Shown here: positions 22,827 through 32,252 of the stretch, piece by piece
How positions within the stretch are numbered: the first letter of the stretch is position 1
Layout: each line of letters starts with the position of its first letter
Assembly: GCA_017533005.1 (NCBI GenBank)
Contig: JAFXIQ010000053.1
Span: 1-49,800 of the forward strand
From: Clostridia bacterium
GTDB taxonomy: Bacteria > Bacillota > Clostridia > Christensenellales > DTU072
Direction: 5' to 3'
DNA: 49,800 nucleotides
Translations under genes and position numbers: made by a program
The notes under the pieces: generated by a model
Seen by the model: only the letters and a program-made list of their open reading frames with translations
Database searches by the model: none
Told to the model about the DNA's origin: nothing

Positions 22827-25100
22827 ATGACCGAAATTAAAGAATGCCCACATTGCAAGGCGTTAAGAGAAGAGCGTGAGCGCAAAGAAAGGGAAGAACG
22901 CGAGCGTCTAGCCCGCGAAGAAGAAATGCGTAAATTGGAGTCCGAAACAACCGAAGCTAGCGCCCCAAAACACGAAAAATGTTGTTGTCATGAGCATCAC
23001 CACGAAGAAGGTGAAGTCAAAATGTGTACCTGTGGCAAACACGCGAACGATGAAGATAAGCGTTGTACGTGCAAGGCGCATCACCACGAACACGAAGACG
23101 GCGACGCCGGTTGCAGTTGTGGAATGGATTTCAAAGAACATAAAGAAGAAAATTGTGGTTGTGGCGTTGACCACAAGCATACGTCTAACAAGACTGCACT
23201 CATTAAGCTTATAGTCAGTTTCGTTGCAGTCGTTTTGAGCTATGTGTTAACCGCGACGCACGTTTACGATGGAGTAAATCCTTGGTTTAGACTACTCGAC
23301 ACGGCTTGGATTTCCATTATTTTGAGTGGTATTCCTATTTATCGTGGCGCTATCAAAAACCTTATTAAAAGAAAAGGCGTAAGTAAGATTACTAGCGCGT
23401 TATTGGTTAGTTTAGCGATGACGGCTAGCATAATAATGGGCTTTTTAAGCATTGCAGGCGTAACGGAAGGTGTACACGGACACCATGAAAACTACTTCTT
23501 TGCTAGTGGTGAAGTTGCATTTTTGATGGCTTTAGGCAAGTTTATTGAACAAATTACCGTTGGCAAGTCGCGTTCAGCTGTCAAAGAGCTAATTCAAATG
23601 AAGCCTTTAACGGCTAATCTAAAAACCCCCACGGGGTATATTGAAGTCAAAGTAGAAGATATTAAAGTCGGTGACGTGGTATTGGTGCGTCCTAACGATA
23701 TAATTACTATTGACGGAGAAGTGGTTTTCGGCAGTAGTGCAGTTGACACTTCGGGCATAACCGGCGAAAACGCTCCACAAGACGTAACCATAGGCGACGC
23801 AGTTTATATGGGAACAAGGAACTTGTCGGGCGCTATCGAAATCCGCGCAACCAAGAGAATAGAAGATACCACGTTCAATAGACTTATCGACTACGTTAAA
23901 AACGCAGAGAAGAAAAAAGCACCCATCGTGCAACACGCAGATAAGTGGGCGTCATATCTTGTGCCGTCGGCGTGTGTAATAAGTATAGTTATATTTTTTA
24001 TCGCATTGTTTGCAATGCACCTATCCGTAATCGAAGCCGTTAGTCGCGCTATAACCATTCTAGTAGTCGTATGTCCTTGCGCGTTGACGCTTGCTACTCC
24101 GATAGCAGTTTCTGCAGGCATAGGAAACGCCGGCAAAAAAGGTATACTTATCAAGAGTGGCGTTGCAGTAGAAGCTCTCGCAAAGGTCAAGAAAATTGCT
24201 TTTGACAAGACGGGAACGCTCACGGAAGGCAATCTAATAGTTAGTGAAGTGAAAGCCGTAAGTCTAGATAAAGACAGCTTGTTACGCTATGCAGCTAGCG
24301 CAGAGAACTTCAGCGAACACCCAATAGGAAAAGCTATAGTTGGTAGTTACGACGGAGAACTTCTTGAAGTAGAAAACACCGAAAGTATAGTTGGAAAAGG
24401 CGTTAGGGCGACGGTTGCAGGTAAAGACGTACGCGTAGTTAAGCTATCCGAAGTCGACGTTACGGATACCGAAAGAGAAGAATTATTGTCAAAAGGCGCA
24501 ACCGTAATCGCAGTTATAATAGATGAAGAACTTGCGGGCTTTATAGCGCTCAACGACAGCATTCGTGACGGTGTTAATATGGCTATACGCGAACTTAAAG
24601 ACGACGGATACTCGGTGGTCATGCTCACCGGCGACAACGCTATTTCCGCGAGAAACGTCGCTAAAGAAATAGGCGTAGAAGAATATAAAGCAGAGCTTTT
24701 GCCGGAAGACAAGGCGCAATACGTGCTTAATTTGAACAGCACGGAAGATGGCGTTATGATGGTTGGTGACGGTGTAAACGATGCTCCTGCATTGACGTCT
24801 GCTACTTGCTCGGTTGCTATGGGAGCTATGGGCAGTAGCGTTGCGATAGAAACTGCCGACGTTGCGCTTATGACTAGTGACGTTAAGAGAATTCCTTTCC
24901 TAATGAGATTATCCAAGCGCGTATTTAAGACTATTAAAATCAATATAATAATGTCGCTATCGATATCCTTCATATCCATTTTCTTGTCGCTATTCGGTAT
25001 TCTTGATGCTGTTAGTGGTGCGCTCGTGCATAATGCTGGAAGCGTACTCGTGTGTTTACACTCGGCGTTTTTGCTCGCATTTCACGGTAAGAAAAAATAG
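22827..25100 (+). CDS. Copper-exporting P1B-type ATPase with a His/Cys-rich N-terminus
   Basis: 757 aa. Residues 1-120 hold CPHC, an Arg/Glu helix, then clusters such as CCCHEHHHEE, MCTCG, RCTC-AHHHEHE and CSCG, in place of the usual GMxCxxC heavy-metal domain. Membrane helices follow; the A-domain ITGE is at 311-314, the transport motif CPC at 416-418 (VVCPCALTLATP), the phosphorylated D460 in DKTGTLTEG, and MVGDGVNDAPAL later. The last helix starts HNAGSVLVCLHS, unlike classical CopA. With CsoR upstream, Cu(I) export is the best call; another soft metal is possible. It exports ions at the cytoplasmic membrane. Confidence 0.9.
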   Translation: MTEIKECPHCKALREERERKEREERERLAREEEMRKLESETTEASAPKHEKCCCHEHHHEEGEVKMCTCGKHANDEDKRCTCKAHHHEHEDGDAGCSCGMDFKEHKEENCGCGVDHKHTSNKTALIKLIVSFVAVVLSYVLTATHVYDGVNPWFRLLDTAWISIILSGIPIYRGAIKNLIKRKGVSKITSALLVSLAMTASIIMGFLSIAGVTEGVHGHHENYFFASGEVAFLMALGKFIEQITVGKSRSAVKELIQMKPLTANLKTPTGYIEVKVEDIKVGDVVLVRPNDIITIDGEVVFGSSAVDTSGITGENAPQDVTIGDAVYMGTRNLSGAIEIRATKRIEDTTFNRLIDYVKNAEKKKAPIVQHADKWASYLVPSACVISIVIFFIALFAMHLSVIEAVSRAITILVVVCPCALTLATPIAVSAGIGNAGKKGILIKSGVAVEALAKVKKIAFDKTGTLTEGNLIVSEVKAVSLDKDSLLRYAASAENFSEHPIGKAIVGSYDGELLEVENTESIVGKGVRATVAGKDVRVVKLSEVDVTDTEREELLSKGATVIAVIIDEELAGFIALNDSIRDGVNMAIRELKDDGYSVVMLTGDNAISARNVAKEIGVEEYKAELLPEDKAQYVLNLNSTEDGVMMVGDGVNDAPALTSATCSVAMGAMGSSVAIETADVALMTSDVKRIPFLMRLSKRVFKTIKINIIMSLSISFISIFLSLFGILDAVSGALVHNAGSVLVCLHSAFLLAFHGKKK

Positions 25101-25120
25101 TACACGGTAACCAAACGGAG

Positions 25121-25151
25121 CCCCTGCGCATATAATGGCGCAGGGGTTTTA
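25121..25151 (+). terminator. Intrinsic terminator of the copper operon
   Basis: CCCCTGCGC (25121-25129) pairs with GCGCAGGGG (25138-25146), followed by TTTTATTA. The 3' arm also provides a CAGGGG that could serve as ribosome site for the next gene. Confidence 0.8.
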
Positions 25152-25153
25152 TT

Positions 25154-25528
25154 ATGGAAGAATATATGTGCGAGCTCGCGCGAGCGTACAATGCTAGGTT
25201 AAGAGGTAATAATGCAAAAGCTCAACAAGCTATTTCTATAATAGAAATGCAGGAGAATATTTTGCAACGAGCAAGGGGCAGGGTTGCTAGTTACGTATTG
25301 AGTTTAAAGAGTGGCAGTAAGCGTGACTTGGAAAAACTAGACGACGCACAAAAAATCCCCTCGATAACGAGTAGCGTTACAAGGGGATGTTCTTTTAATA
25401 GGTTGATAGAGTTGCAAATAGAGCTTTTCGTGGTGTTAGACGAGTTAAAAGCGGACGGATACGACGTGGAAGGCGCTATTGCTAGCGAAACGCGCGCATC
25501 AATCTTTATGGCTTATCTCGGAAAATAA
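25154..25528 (+). CDS. Small protein of unknown function
   Basis: 124 aa, predicted soluble and helical (ELARAYNARLRGNNAKAQQA, IELQIELFVVLDELK). I do not recognise the family. The only ribosome site is the CAGGGG in the 3' arm of the copper-operon terminator, so transcripts reading through would form a hairpin that hides it. The last 30 bases overlap the oppositely oriented ferredoxin-like gene. A near-perfect ATCCCCT/AGGGGAT inverted repeat lies inside the frame (25367-25388). Frame length and composition favour a real gene, but not strongly. Confidence 0.5.
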   Translation: MEEYMCELARAYNARLRGNNAKAQQAISIIEMQENILQRARGRVASYVLSLKSGSKRDLEKLDDAQKIPSITSSVTRGCSFNRLIELQIELFVVLDELKADGYDVEGAIASETRASIFMAYLGK

Positions 25529-26476
25529 ATCTTGCCAAGTAGCGTCGTTAGCAAGGTCCAGAACAACGATTTTTCTTGCGAGTTTGTTTATTGCCGTACG
25601 CACTCTAGGGAAAGCGAGTGCGCGTAGCGCGACTTCTTCAGCTTGAGAAAGGATAGGCGTAGCAAGGGGTATGTTTTTATTTACGGAAAGCACTTCTTTT
25701 ACGCCAAATTCGCTGTTAAAATAGGCGATAGTGGCTTCGTGAGCAATTAGTCCTAATTCGGTGCTTTCGCTTGTTACGCGTGCAACAAATACCGAATTAT
25801 CCTTGATTAAAGAGTAGGTGGAGCCGTCTATTATCAACGAGCCTTCTTCTCTATCTAGCAAGTTCAATATTAAATTACTACCGATAGTTTCGTTTGGGGT
25901 GGGAAGTACGAAGACTTCTTCTGCCGGGAGCATAAATTCGCTAGCATCGTAGCTCTCCCCATAAGTGCTAAATTCGCGCAATTCGGTTATGGCGAATACG
26001 CGCTCGGGGGTGCCGGAAATAAGCAACACGTTGGCTTTTGCAACGTTATATTTTTCGTAGAGCTCGATAGCGTTTTTACCCACAACTGCGCGCAAATCAC
26101 GAGTGTTTACGTCGGGAGCAGGTAGCACTAGAGTTTCTACAAGAGTGTCACCATCGGCTATGCCGATAATCGTATTTTGGTCGTTTAGAATAGAAAAAAC
26201 GAGAGGCTCGTCGATTTTTGTAATCGTACTAGCTTTAGCTAGCGTACAATCTATGGTTAATTCACCTTCGAAGTATTTGTCGCAAGCAAGGCGAACGCCG
26301 TCTGCACGCTCGTTTTCGCTCAAAAAGCGCAAATCTAAAGGCGTCTCCGTAAGAGAGGGGGCAATAATTTTACATCTACCACAAAGCCCTTTGCCACCGC
26401 AAGGGAAAGAATAGCCTTCGCGAACAAGGTATTCACGAAGGCTAGTTTTGGTTTGTGAGTTAATTGTTAATTTCAT
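25499..26476 (-). CDS. 2Fe-2S ferredoxin domain fused to a reduced RamA/DUF4445-like region
   Basis: 325 aa. Residues 1-75 form a plant-type ferredoxin domain with cluster ligands Cys26, Cys32, Cys35 (PCGGKGLCGRCK) and Cys65. The rest follows, in order, weak versions of the ASKHA segments of corrinoid-activation proteins (RamA/RACo, DUF4445): LLISGTPERV, LPAEEVFVLP and LIIDGSTYSL. Classical members are about 600 aa and activate corrinoid methyltransferases by ATP-driven electron transfer. This one is half as long and its nucleotide-site residues are degenerate, so the role is unknown. The start is coupled to the upstream gene (TAAT-ATG) without a ribosome site of its own. Confidence 0.65.
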   Translation of the reverse strand: MKLTINSQTKTSLREYLVREGYSFPCGGKGLCGRCKIIAPSLTETPLDLRFLSENERADGVRLACDKYFEGELTIDCTLAKASTITKIDEPLVFSILNDQNTIIGIADGDTLVETLVLPAPDVNTRDLRAVVGKNAIELYEKYNVAKANVLLISGTPERVFAITELREFSTYGESYDASEFMLPAEEVFVLPTPNETIGSNLILNLLDREEGSLIIDGSTYSLIKDNSVFVARVTSESTELGLIAHEATIAYFNSEFGVKEVLSVNKNIPLATPILSQAEEVALRALAFPRVRTAINKLARKIVVLDLANDATWQDLFSEISHKD

Positions 26477-26477
26477 A

Positions 26478-28178
26478 TTAAATTATCGATAAAGAAATGT
26501 TATCAACAGCAGGTGAAGTCGAGCTGGATTTAACTTGTTTGAAATTGAAGTTTGCAGTACCTGCGGTGTTACCCATGAAGAACATATGACCGCCGATTGA
26601 GTTGACGATGTTAATGGGGGTAGCGCCAAACGTCACTAGGCTGTCCATAGACGTTGCAATTACGCTGAATACGCTGTCAAAGTCGTTTTCTTCGCCACCG
26701 TTTCCGTTTAAGGAAATCTTAACGCCTGCATCGAGAAGAAGAACGGGAGCTTGGTAGGGGCTCGTTCCGTTAGCGACAATGGTATTTAGAACGTCTTTTG
26801 TGATAACGTAGTTGCCACTTGTATCGGTTTGTGCGATGGTGTCGATGTCAACGCATTTAACGATGTTCATTCCTACGAAAGCGGTATGGTCGTCAGCGTT
26901 TGCGCTCAATTTAACGTGGATGTAGTTAGTCTTAATAGCATCGAAAGAACCGCTAGCGAAAGCTTTAACAACGTTATCGGGAGCGCTATTTCTAACTTTT
27001 TGTAGATATTCTTGGTAAAGAATTTGATTTCCACCGAAGTCTGCAAGAGCCTTTTCGTTGAAATTGAACAAACCGATTTGATGTAGAGTGTATAGAGATG
27101 CGTTAGCTACTACGGATGAAAATTCTTTAGAGATGTTAGGAATCAACGTATCGGGAGAAATTAGTGATAGCACGCCAACGTCATATTCTTTGAAAACGTC
27201 CTTTAGAGTAAGTTCTTTTACGCGGTCGTTTAGATTACCTACTTTGGTATCCTTTAGAGCGACAAGAATAGGCTCGTCGGCATCGGTAATCGTGATAACT
27301 TCGCCAAGAGCAAGGTCTTCAATTATGGTTTTAACATCGTCGTTATTAGCCATTTGGTCAAGCGTTAAACCTGCGAACCTTTGAACAACGATGTGTGCGC
27401 TTGTCGTATCGCCGATAGCGTCGCCGATAGTCATATCTTTAATTGCTTGGTTAAGACCTTGGATTTCAACGTCTTTTAAGTAAATCAATACTGCGGAAGA
27501 TTTGTTGGGACCTTCGGTTTCGACGTCTATGATTTCACCGATTTTCGTTGAGTCGATTACTCCGTCCATGCTGTTGCTCAACTCGGAAATCTTGGTTGTG
27601 CCTAGCTTTTGTAGGATAGGTGAGCTTGCAACTAGAGTGGGGTCTTTTTCGACGTCCGCATCATAGGTTATAGAAATGAATTTATCTAAAGTTTCATCGT
27701 CAATACCAGAAAAAGCTTCTGAAACGGGTTTTGACTTGAATTCTTCATCGTTGAATAGTGGGATACTGTCGGGGAATTCCAAGCCGAATTTATCGGATAG
27801 ATTGTTGACGGTTAGGCTATTGCCCATAGTCGTTCCCAAATCACCGATTTTTGAATCTTTGATAGTTTCTTCGCTAACGCCAGTGAATTCGGAAATTTTT
27901 GAGGATAGCACGTCGATACCGAGAGCATCTTCCAATTCGCCGATAGGAACTTCGTTGATTTTAGAAACCGTTTCTATTGCGGCGGAGCCGTATTGAAGCA
28001 AGCTTTGGTTGCGAATTTCTTCATCAAACTCGACAAATTCTACTTTATCGTCGATTTTGCCCATGGTGCCTTCACCGGAAACGAGCATATATCCACCTAG
28101 AGCAACGCCACCCACGGTTAGAACCACACCGAGAATGATGCCTAGTATTAGCGTCATAATTCTACTTGATAATCTCAT
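26478..28178 (-). CDS. Membrane-anchored extracytoplasmic protein with degenerate short repeats
   Basis: 566 aa. Residues 7-34 form one membrane segment; the remainder is predicted outside. Short repeats with the pattern I-G-(D/E)-(L/I/A) recur (SKIGDLG, TKIGEIID, TIGDAIGD, ALGEVIT, KVGNLND), giving a regular beta/helix architecture. No Cys-based or enzymatic motif. I do not recognise the family. It lies 26 bases after the cvpA gene with an AGGAGG ribosome site and is coupled to the ferredoxin-like gene behind it, so the three form one operon under the promoter at 29055-29083. Confidence 0.75.
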   Translation of the reverse strand: MRLSSRIMTLILGIILGVVLTVGGVALGGYMLVSGEGTMGKIDDKVEFVEFDEEIRNQSLLQYGSAAIETVSKINEVPIGELEDALGIDVLSSKISEFTGVSEETIKDSKIGDLGTTMGNSLTVNNLSDKFGLEFPDSIPLFNDEEFKSKPVSEAFSGIDDETLDKFISITYDADVEKDPTLVASSPILQKLGTTKISELSNSMDGVIDSTKIGEIIDVETEGPNKSSAVLIYLKDVEIQGLNQAIKDMTIGDAIGDTTSAHIVVQRFAGLTLDQMANNDDVKTIIEDLALGEVITITDADEPILVALKDTKVGNLNDRVKELTLKDVFKEYDVGVLSLISPDTLIPNISKEFSSVVANASLYTLHQIGLFNFNEKALADFGGNQILYQEYLQKVRNSAPDNVVKAFASGSFDAIKTNYIHVKLSANADDHTAFVGMNIVKCVDIDTIAQTDTSGNYVITKDVLNTIVANGTSPYQAPVLLLDAGVKISLNGNGGEENDFDSVFSVIATSMDSLVTFGATPINIVNSIGGHMFFMGNTAGTANFNFKQVKSSSTSPAVDNISLSII

Positions 28179-28204
28179 CGTAATTACCTCCTAGAGCGTA
28201 GGAA

Positions 28205-29005
28205 TTATTTGCCTATATTTCCTAGTAGTCCGGAAACGTCGATTTTTTCTGCTATGAACGAATATAGGAAGTTGTTGTCCATGATGAAGCTTACTAGAGT
28301 TGTTTTAGCAAGTTCTGCGTTTACGACCGACATAAATTCCATAGGAGCGAGGATTTGTAGTATTGTCAATACTACGAATACGATTAGCGCACCAACCGCA
28401 AGTCCAAATACACCACCGAGAACTTTGTCAAGGAAGTGTGCGATATACAGACGGCTAACGGCTTTTTTGAGTAGTTTCATGAGAATAGCCATTAGTAATC
28501 TTACTACGATTAGCAAGACGATAAACATACCTACCAAGAAAACGTAACCGGTTATCGAGCTAGTAATAGCGTCGATGAAGTATACCGAAGATTCCGAATC
28601 GTTCATGTCGACTTTATCTTCAACTAGTGGTTTAGCAAGGTTGCCAACGAACTTAAGAAGTGAAGAACCCATGATTTCGTCATAGGGGTGTCTTTCGCTG
28701 TCGATTTCGTAAACGAGTTCTTTAACGTCATCGCCATCGGTGTCGTAGTAGTAAACCTTTGCGTAAGCGTTAGGTAGCTTTTCGGATAGTGGTTTTTCTA
28801 GCTCGGCATTGAGCATGTCGTCGAGCTCGGTACCTTCTACGATAGCGTTCGTTAGAGGGGTTACTGCGAGTACTGCAATAACGATAACTAGAACCGAAGT
28901 AGCTAGTCCCATAATGGTTTTAACGAATCCACGTTTGATACCGACAATGGTCATAACAAGAACCAAAGCAACTACAACGATATCGATGATAATTCCTATA
29001 TTCAT
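28205..29005 (-). CDS. CvpA family membrane protein
   Basis: 266 aa from ATG 29005 behind GGAGGA; the longer frame would begin inside the promoter. Four membrane helices, with NIGIIIDIVVVALV at the N-terminus, GIKRGFVKTIMGL after the first helix, and the paired helices near 155-180 and 210-235 including DKVLGGVFGLAVGALI, the CvpA signature. A long extracytoplasmic loop (about 50-140) is inserted between helices 2 and 3. CvpA relatives are linked to colicin V production and envelope homeostasis. First gene of a three-gene operon. Confidence 0.85.
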   Translation of the reverse strand: MNIGIIIDIVVVALVLVMTIVGIKRGFVKTIMGLATSVLVIVIAVLAVTPLTNAIVEGTELDDMLNAELEKPLSEKLPNAYAKVYYYDTDGDDVKELVYEIDSERHPYDEIMGSSLLKFVGNLAKPLVEDKVDMNDSESSVYFIDAITSSITGYVFLVGMFIVLLIVVRLLMAILMKLLKKAVSRLYIAHFLDKVLGGVFGLAVGALIVFVVLTILQILAPMEFMSVVNAELAKTTLVSFIMDNNFLYSFIAEKIDVSGLLGNIGK

Positions 29006-29054
29006 AATTCCTCCGTGCAAGCGCGCTCGCCCGCTACTAAAAAATATATATAAT

Positions 29055-29083
29055 ATTGTAGCACGCGCTTGCGAGAAAATCAA
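29055..29083 (-). promoter_or_regulatory. Sigma-A promoter for the cvpA operon
   Basis: On the minus strand TTGATT (29078-29083), a 17-base spacer and TACAAT (29055-29060). Confidence 0.75.
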
Positions 29084-29191
29084 GTGGCAAAAAATATTTA
29101 ATTAAATATACTTTGAGTAGTGGTGGTTTTAGTCTAAAAATCGCCGTAATGGAAATAATTTCCCTTGCATAACATAGAGAAAGAGGGAATT

Positions 29192-29653
29192 ATGGCACTA
29201 CCAGTAGTTTTGTGTATAGGCTCGGCATCGGTAACGGGCGATGCGCTAGGTCCGCTTGTCGGCGATTTGTTGAGAGAAAGATACAATGCACTGGCCTACG
29301 TTTACGGAGGGCTTGCGCGCCCTGTCAACGGGGTAAACTACGAGCAATACGTAGAGCACGTCAAGCGCGTACATCGCACGAGCGTTATTATTGCAGTCGA
29401 TGCTTGCGTGGGAGATGCGCGCGACGTCGGCACCGTTAAAGTCGTAAACGGTGGAATAACGGCAGGAGGTGCGTTGAAAAAGAACTTCAAAAAGGTCGGA
29501 GACATAGGAATATTAGGCGTTGTAGCAAAGAGAAGCGAAGACAATTTGAGCGAATTGCTCGCAACTCCCTACGTGTTTGTGGAAAGAATGAGTGAACGAA
29601 TTGCTAGAGAAATTATGACGATTTTAACCAAAATTCAAAATATGTTACGATAA
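29192..29653 (+). CDS. yyaC: YyaC-like spore protein (DUF1256)
   Basis: 153 aa from ATG 29192 behind AAAGAGGG. CIGSASVTGDALGPLVGDLL, YGGLARPVNGVNYEQYVE and IIAVDACVG follow the DUF1256/YyaC pattern, a family related in fold to the germination protease and hydrogenase-maturation peptidases and found in endospore formers. Exact activity is not established. It is the only gene in the window tied to sporulation. No clear sigma-A promoter is visible in the 100 bases upstream, which fits control by a sporulation sigma factor but does not prove it. Confidence 0.8.
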   Translation: MALPVVLCIGSASVTGDALGPLVGDLLRERYNALAYVYGGLARPVNGVNYEQYVEHVKRVHRTSVIIAVDACVGDARDVGTVKVVNGGITAGGALKKNFKKVGDIGILGVVAKRSEDNLSELLATPYVFVERMSERIAREIMTILTKIQNMLR

Positions 29654-29689
29654 TGTCATTGTACCGACACAAAAAAATCACATAACTCG

Positions 29690-29718
29690 TTGCAAATATA
29701 GTGGTGCTGTGTTATAAT
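29690..29718 (+). promoter_or_regulatory. Sigma-A promoter for ftsH
   Basis: TTGCAA (29690-29695), a 17-base spacer and TATAAT (29713-29718) with a TG three bases ahead. The leader is about 64 bases. Confidence 0.8.
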
Positions 29719-29788
29719 TTTGAACAAGTAAAATGCCATAAGTGTTTTATTTTGAATTCTATATCGGCCAAGGAGCCAAAGGTAAATA

Positions 29789-31993
29789 ATGGATAATAAA
29801 CACCCAAATAATAACAAAACTCCAGAATTCAGACCACGTTCTAGCAAGAAAGGTTGGTTTGTTTTAATCGCGGTTATAGTTATAGTCGTACTACTTGCAG
29901 TATTGCTTTCCACTTCGGGAAACAAGGCAGAGGTGCTATCCTACGACGCATTGACCAAAAAAATCAACGCAGGTGAAGTTAGTGGTATCTATTTCACGGG
30001 CGACTATGCCGTAAACGTATTATACAAAACTACTACCGATGAAGAAAAAATCGCTAGTTTCAAGAAGGGAGATTATAAAGACGCAACTTGTATCGTTACC
30101 AATCGTAACGCGCTCGTACTCGCTCTAGAAAACTATCAAAGAGATGCTATTGATAGCGGAAAACCGTACGATATGCCCACGATTTGGCTTAACGACCCCA
30201 ATGCAAGAAGCTTTACTTCTTACATTTTCCCTGCTTTGAGCTTGTTGCTTTTAGCAGGAATAGCAATTTTCTTCTTCATTTCAATGCGTGGAAAAGGCGG
30301 TGCAGGTGGCGTTGCCAATTTCGGCAAAAGCAAAGCTCGCATAACGGCACATACCAAGGTTAAATTCGACGACGTAGCAGGCGCAGAAGAAGAGAAAGAA
30401 GAACTAAAAGAAATCGTAGATTTCTTGAAGAATCCCAAGAAATTCCGTGACGTAGGCGCAAAAGTACCTAGAGGCGTATTGCTAGTAGGTAGCCCCGGTA
30501 CTGGTAAAACGCTATTTGCAAAGGCTGTTGCAGGCGAAGCGAAAGTTCCTTTCTATTCAATTTCGGGCTCCGATTTCGTAGAAATGTACGTTGGCGTAGG
30601 TGCTAGCCGTGTTAGAGATTTATTCGCACAAGCAAAAAAGACCCAACCTTGTATCGTTTTCATAGACGAAATCGACGCAGTAGGTAGAAAGCGTGGCGCA
30701 GGTCTTGGTGGTGGTAATGACGAAAGAGAACAAACCTTGAACCAACTACTCGTTCAAATGGACGGTTTTGAAGAAACCGATGGTATCGTTATTATGGCAG
30801 CAACCAACCGTGTTGACGTTCTAGACCCCGCACTTCTACGTCCAGGAAGATTCGATAGACAAATCTACGTTCATATCCCCGACGTTAAAGGTAGAGAAGC
30901 TATTTTCAAAGTTCACGCTAAAAACAAACCGATGTCCCCCGATATCGACTTCAAGAATTTAGCAAGACTAACATCGGGCTTTTCCGGTGCAGACATCGCT
31001 AATTTATTGAACGAATCTGCTATTCTCGCAGCTCGTGACAACAGAAAGGTTATTCTTATGAAAGATATTCTAGAAGGAATCAATAAGGTTATTGCAGGCC
31101 CACAAAAGAAGTCTAGAATAATAACCGAAAAGGATAAGAGAATAACGGCTTACCACGAAGCAGGACACGCTCTCGTAGGTAGACTTATGAAGTACTGCGA
31201 TGCAGTTCAAGAAGTTAGCATTATTCCACGTGGTTGGGCTGCAGGCTACACGATTTCACGTCCGAAGAGCGACGACAGTCACGTAACCAAGAACCACTTA
31301 AACGACGTTATTGCTATGACGTTAGGTGGTCGTGCTGCAGAAGAAATCGTTATCCAAGATATTTCTACGGGTGCATCAATGGACATCAAACAAGCAACGT
31401 CTACGGCTCGTAAGATGGTAACCGAATGGGGTATGTCGCCATCGCTTCCCAACACGTATTTTGGTGGCGAACAAGAAGTATTTATCGGTAGAGATTATCA
31501 AACGCAAGCATCATATTCCGATGAAATCGCAGCGATTATCGACAAAGAAATTCGCAAGATTATAGACGATAACTATGCTCGTGCATACAAGACTCTAGAA
31601 GATAATATCGGCGCACTACACGCAATGGTAAAGTTGTTATTCGAACACGAAACCATCTATGGTGACGAAATCGACCTACTAATCGAAGGTAAGTCCGTTG
31701 AAGAAGTCAACGAATATATTGCGAAAAAGCGCGCTGAACAAGCACGCATTGCCAAAGAAAAGGAAGATGCCGTACGTGCAAAAACCAACCCTCTCGGCAA
31801 TCCCAAAGACTTCATTGTTAAGGAAGAAAAACCGCAAACTCCCGCCGTCATAGTTCTTCCCGAAAAGCTCGAAGAAAAGCCAGAAAACAAAAACGAAGCA
31901 AATGTCGAAAAACCCATAGAAACGGATACCGAAAAACAAGAAACAGCACCCGAAAACAAGGAAACAAACGACGATACAGACGGTGAAAAATAA
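29789..31993 (+). CDS. ftsH: ATP-dependent zinc metalloprotease FtsH
   Basis: 734 aa. Membrane helices near 22-42 and 142-163 flank an extracytoplasmic domain. The AAA+ module has Walker A GSPGTGKT (about 235-242), the pore loop FVEM, and Walker [10 protein letters not shown] with the SRH region [19 protein letters not shown]. The zinc site is HEAGH (456-460). FtsH removes misfolded membrane proteins and regulatory factors. The C-terminal 90 residues are a Glu/Lys/Pro-rich tail longer than usual. The first Walker residue pair is GS rather than GP, which is a tolerated change. Single-gene unit with promoter and palindromic terminator. Confidence 0.97.
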   Translation: MDNKHPNNNKTPEFRPRSSKKGWFVLIAVIVIVVLLAVLLSTSGNKAEVLSYDALTKKINAGEVSGIYFTGDYAVNVLYKTTTDEEKIASFKKGDYKDATCIVTNRNALVLALENYQRDAIDSGKPYDMPTIWLNDPNARSFTSYIFPALSLLLLAGIAIFFFISMRGKGGAGGVANFGKSKARITAHTKVKFDDVAGAEEEKEELKEIVDFLKNPKKFRDVGAKVPRGVLLVGSPGTGKTLFAKAVAGEAKVPFYSISGSDFVEMYVGVGASRVRDLFAQAKKTQPCIVFIDEIDAVGRKRGAGLGGGNDEREQTLNQLLVQMDGFEETDGIVIMAATNRVDVLDPALLRPGRFDRQIYVHIPDVKGREAIFKVHAKNKPMSPDIDFKNLARLTSGFSGADIANLLNESAILAARDNRKVILMKDILEGINKVIAGPQKKSRIITEKDKRITAYHEAGHALVGRLMKYCDAVQEVSIIPRGWAAGYTISRPKSDDSHVTKNHLNDVIAMTLGGRAAEEIVIQDISTGASMDIKQATSTARKMVTEWGMSPSLPNTYFGGEQEVFIGRDYQTQASYSDEIAAIIDKEIRKIIDDNYARAYKTLEDNIGALHAMVKLLFEHETIYGDEIDLLIEGKSVEEVNEYIAKKRAEQARIAKEKEDAVRAKTNPLGNPKDFIVKEEKPQTPAVIVLPEKLEEKPENKNEANVEKPIETDTEKQETAPENKETNDDTDGEK

Positions 31994-31995
31994 CG

Positions 31996-32025
31996 AAAAA
32001 AGACGCTCTCGAGAGCGTCTTTTTT
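31996..32025. terminator. Palindromic intrinsic terminator after ftsH
   Basis: A perfect 30-base palindrome with A-run and T-run ends (31996-32010 with 32011-32025), able to terminate in both directions. A second 7-bp hairpin lies at 32093-32108. Confidence 0.85.
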
Positions 32026-32158
32026 ATTGAAAAATAGTGAAATTTTTACGCTAAAATATGATGGTTTTCGGCGCGTGTTTTCGTGCAAAAAGCGCAATCG
32101 TGATTGCGAGATTTTATAAGGTTTTCCATAATTCTGACAAATATTTACAAAAACCTCT

Positions 32159-32187
32159 ATACAAACACGCGCGCGCTGTGCTATAAT
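32159..32187 (+). promoter_or_regulatory. Promoter for the secA operon
   Basis: TGC-TATAAT (extended -10, 32182-32187) with a weak -35 ATACAA 17 bases upstream; the spacer is a run of alternating CG. The leader is about 60 bases. Confidence 0.6.
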
Positions 32188-32252
32188 AACAGTTAATTGT
32201 AAATATTAAATGTTTATTAAAAATAAAATAATTATTGTATGAGGTGAATTGA

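Noticed and set aside
22908..23180. Long antisense frame opposite the His/Cys-rich ATPase N-terminus
   Set aside because: Low-complexity Phe/Val shadow of the coding strand; no ribosome site or family.
24347..24979. 210-codon minus-strand frame opposite the copper ATPase
   Set aside because: Its product is Ser/Thr-rich shadow sequence, it overlaps conserved P-domain motifs, and it has no ribosome site.
25366..25390. Inverted repeat ATCCCCT/AGGGGAT resembling a terminator
   Set aside because: It lies inside the 124-aa frame, has a long loop and a weak T-run, and is probably codon-driven.
31657..32097. 146-codon minus-strand frame opposite the ftsH tail
   Set aside because: Ser/Phe-rich mirror of the Glu/Lys-rich FtsH tail, and it runs across the terminator.
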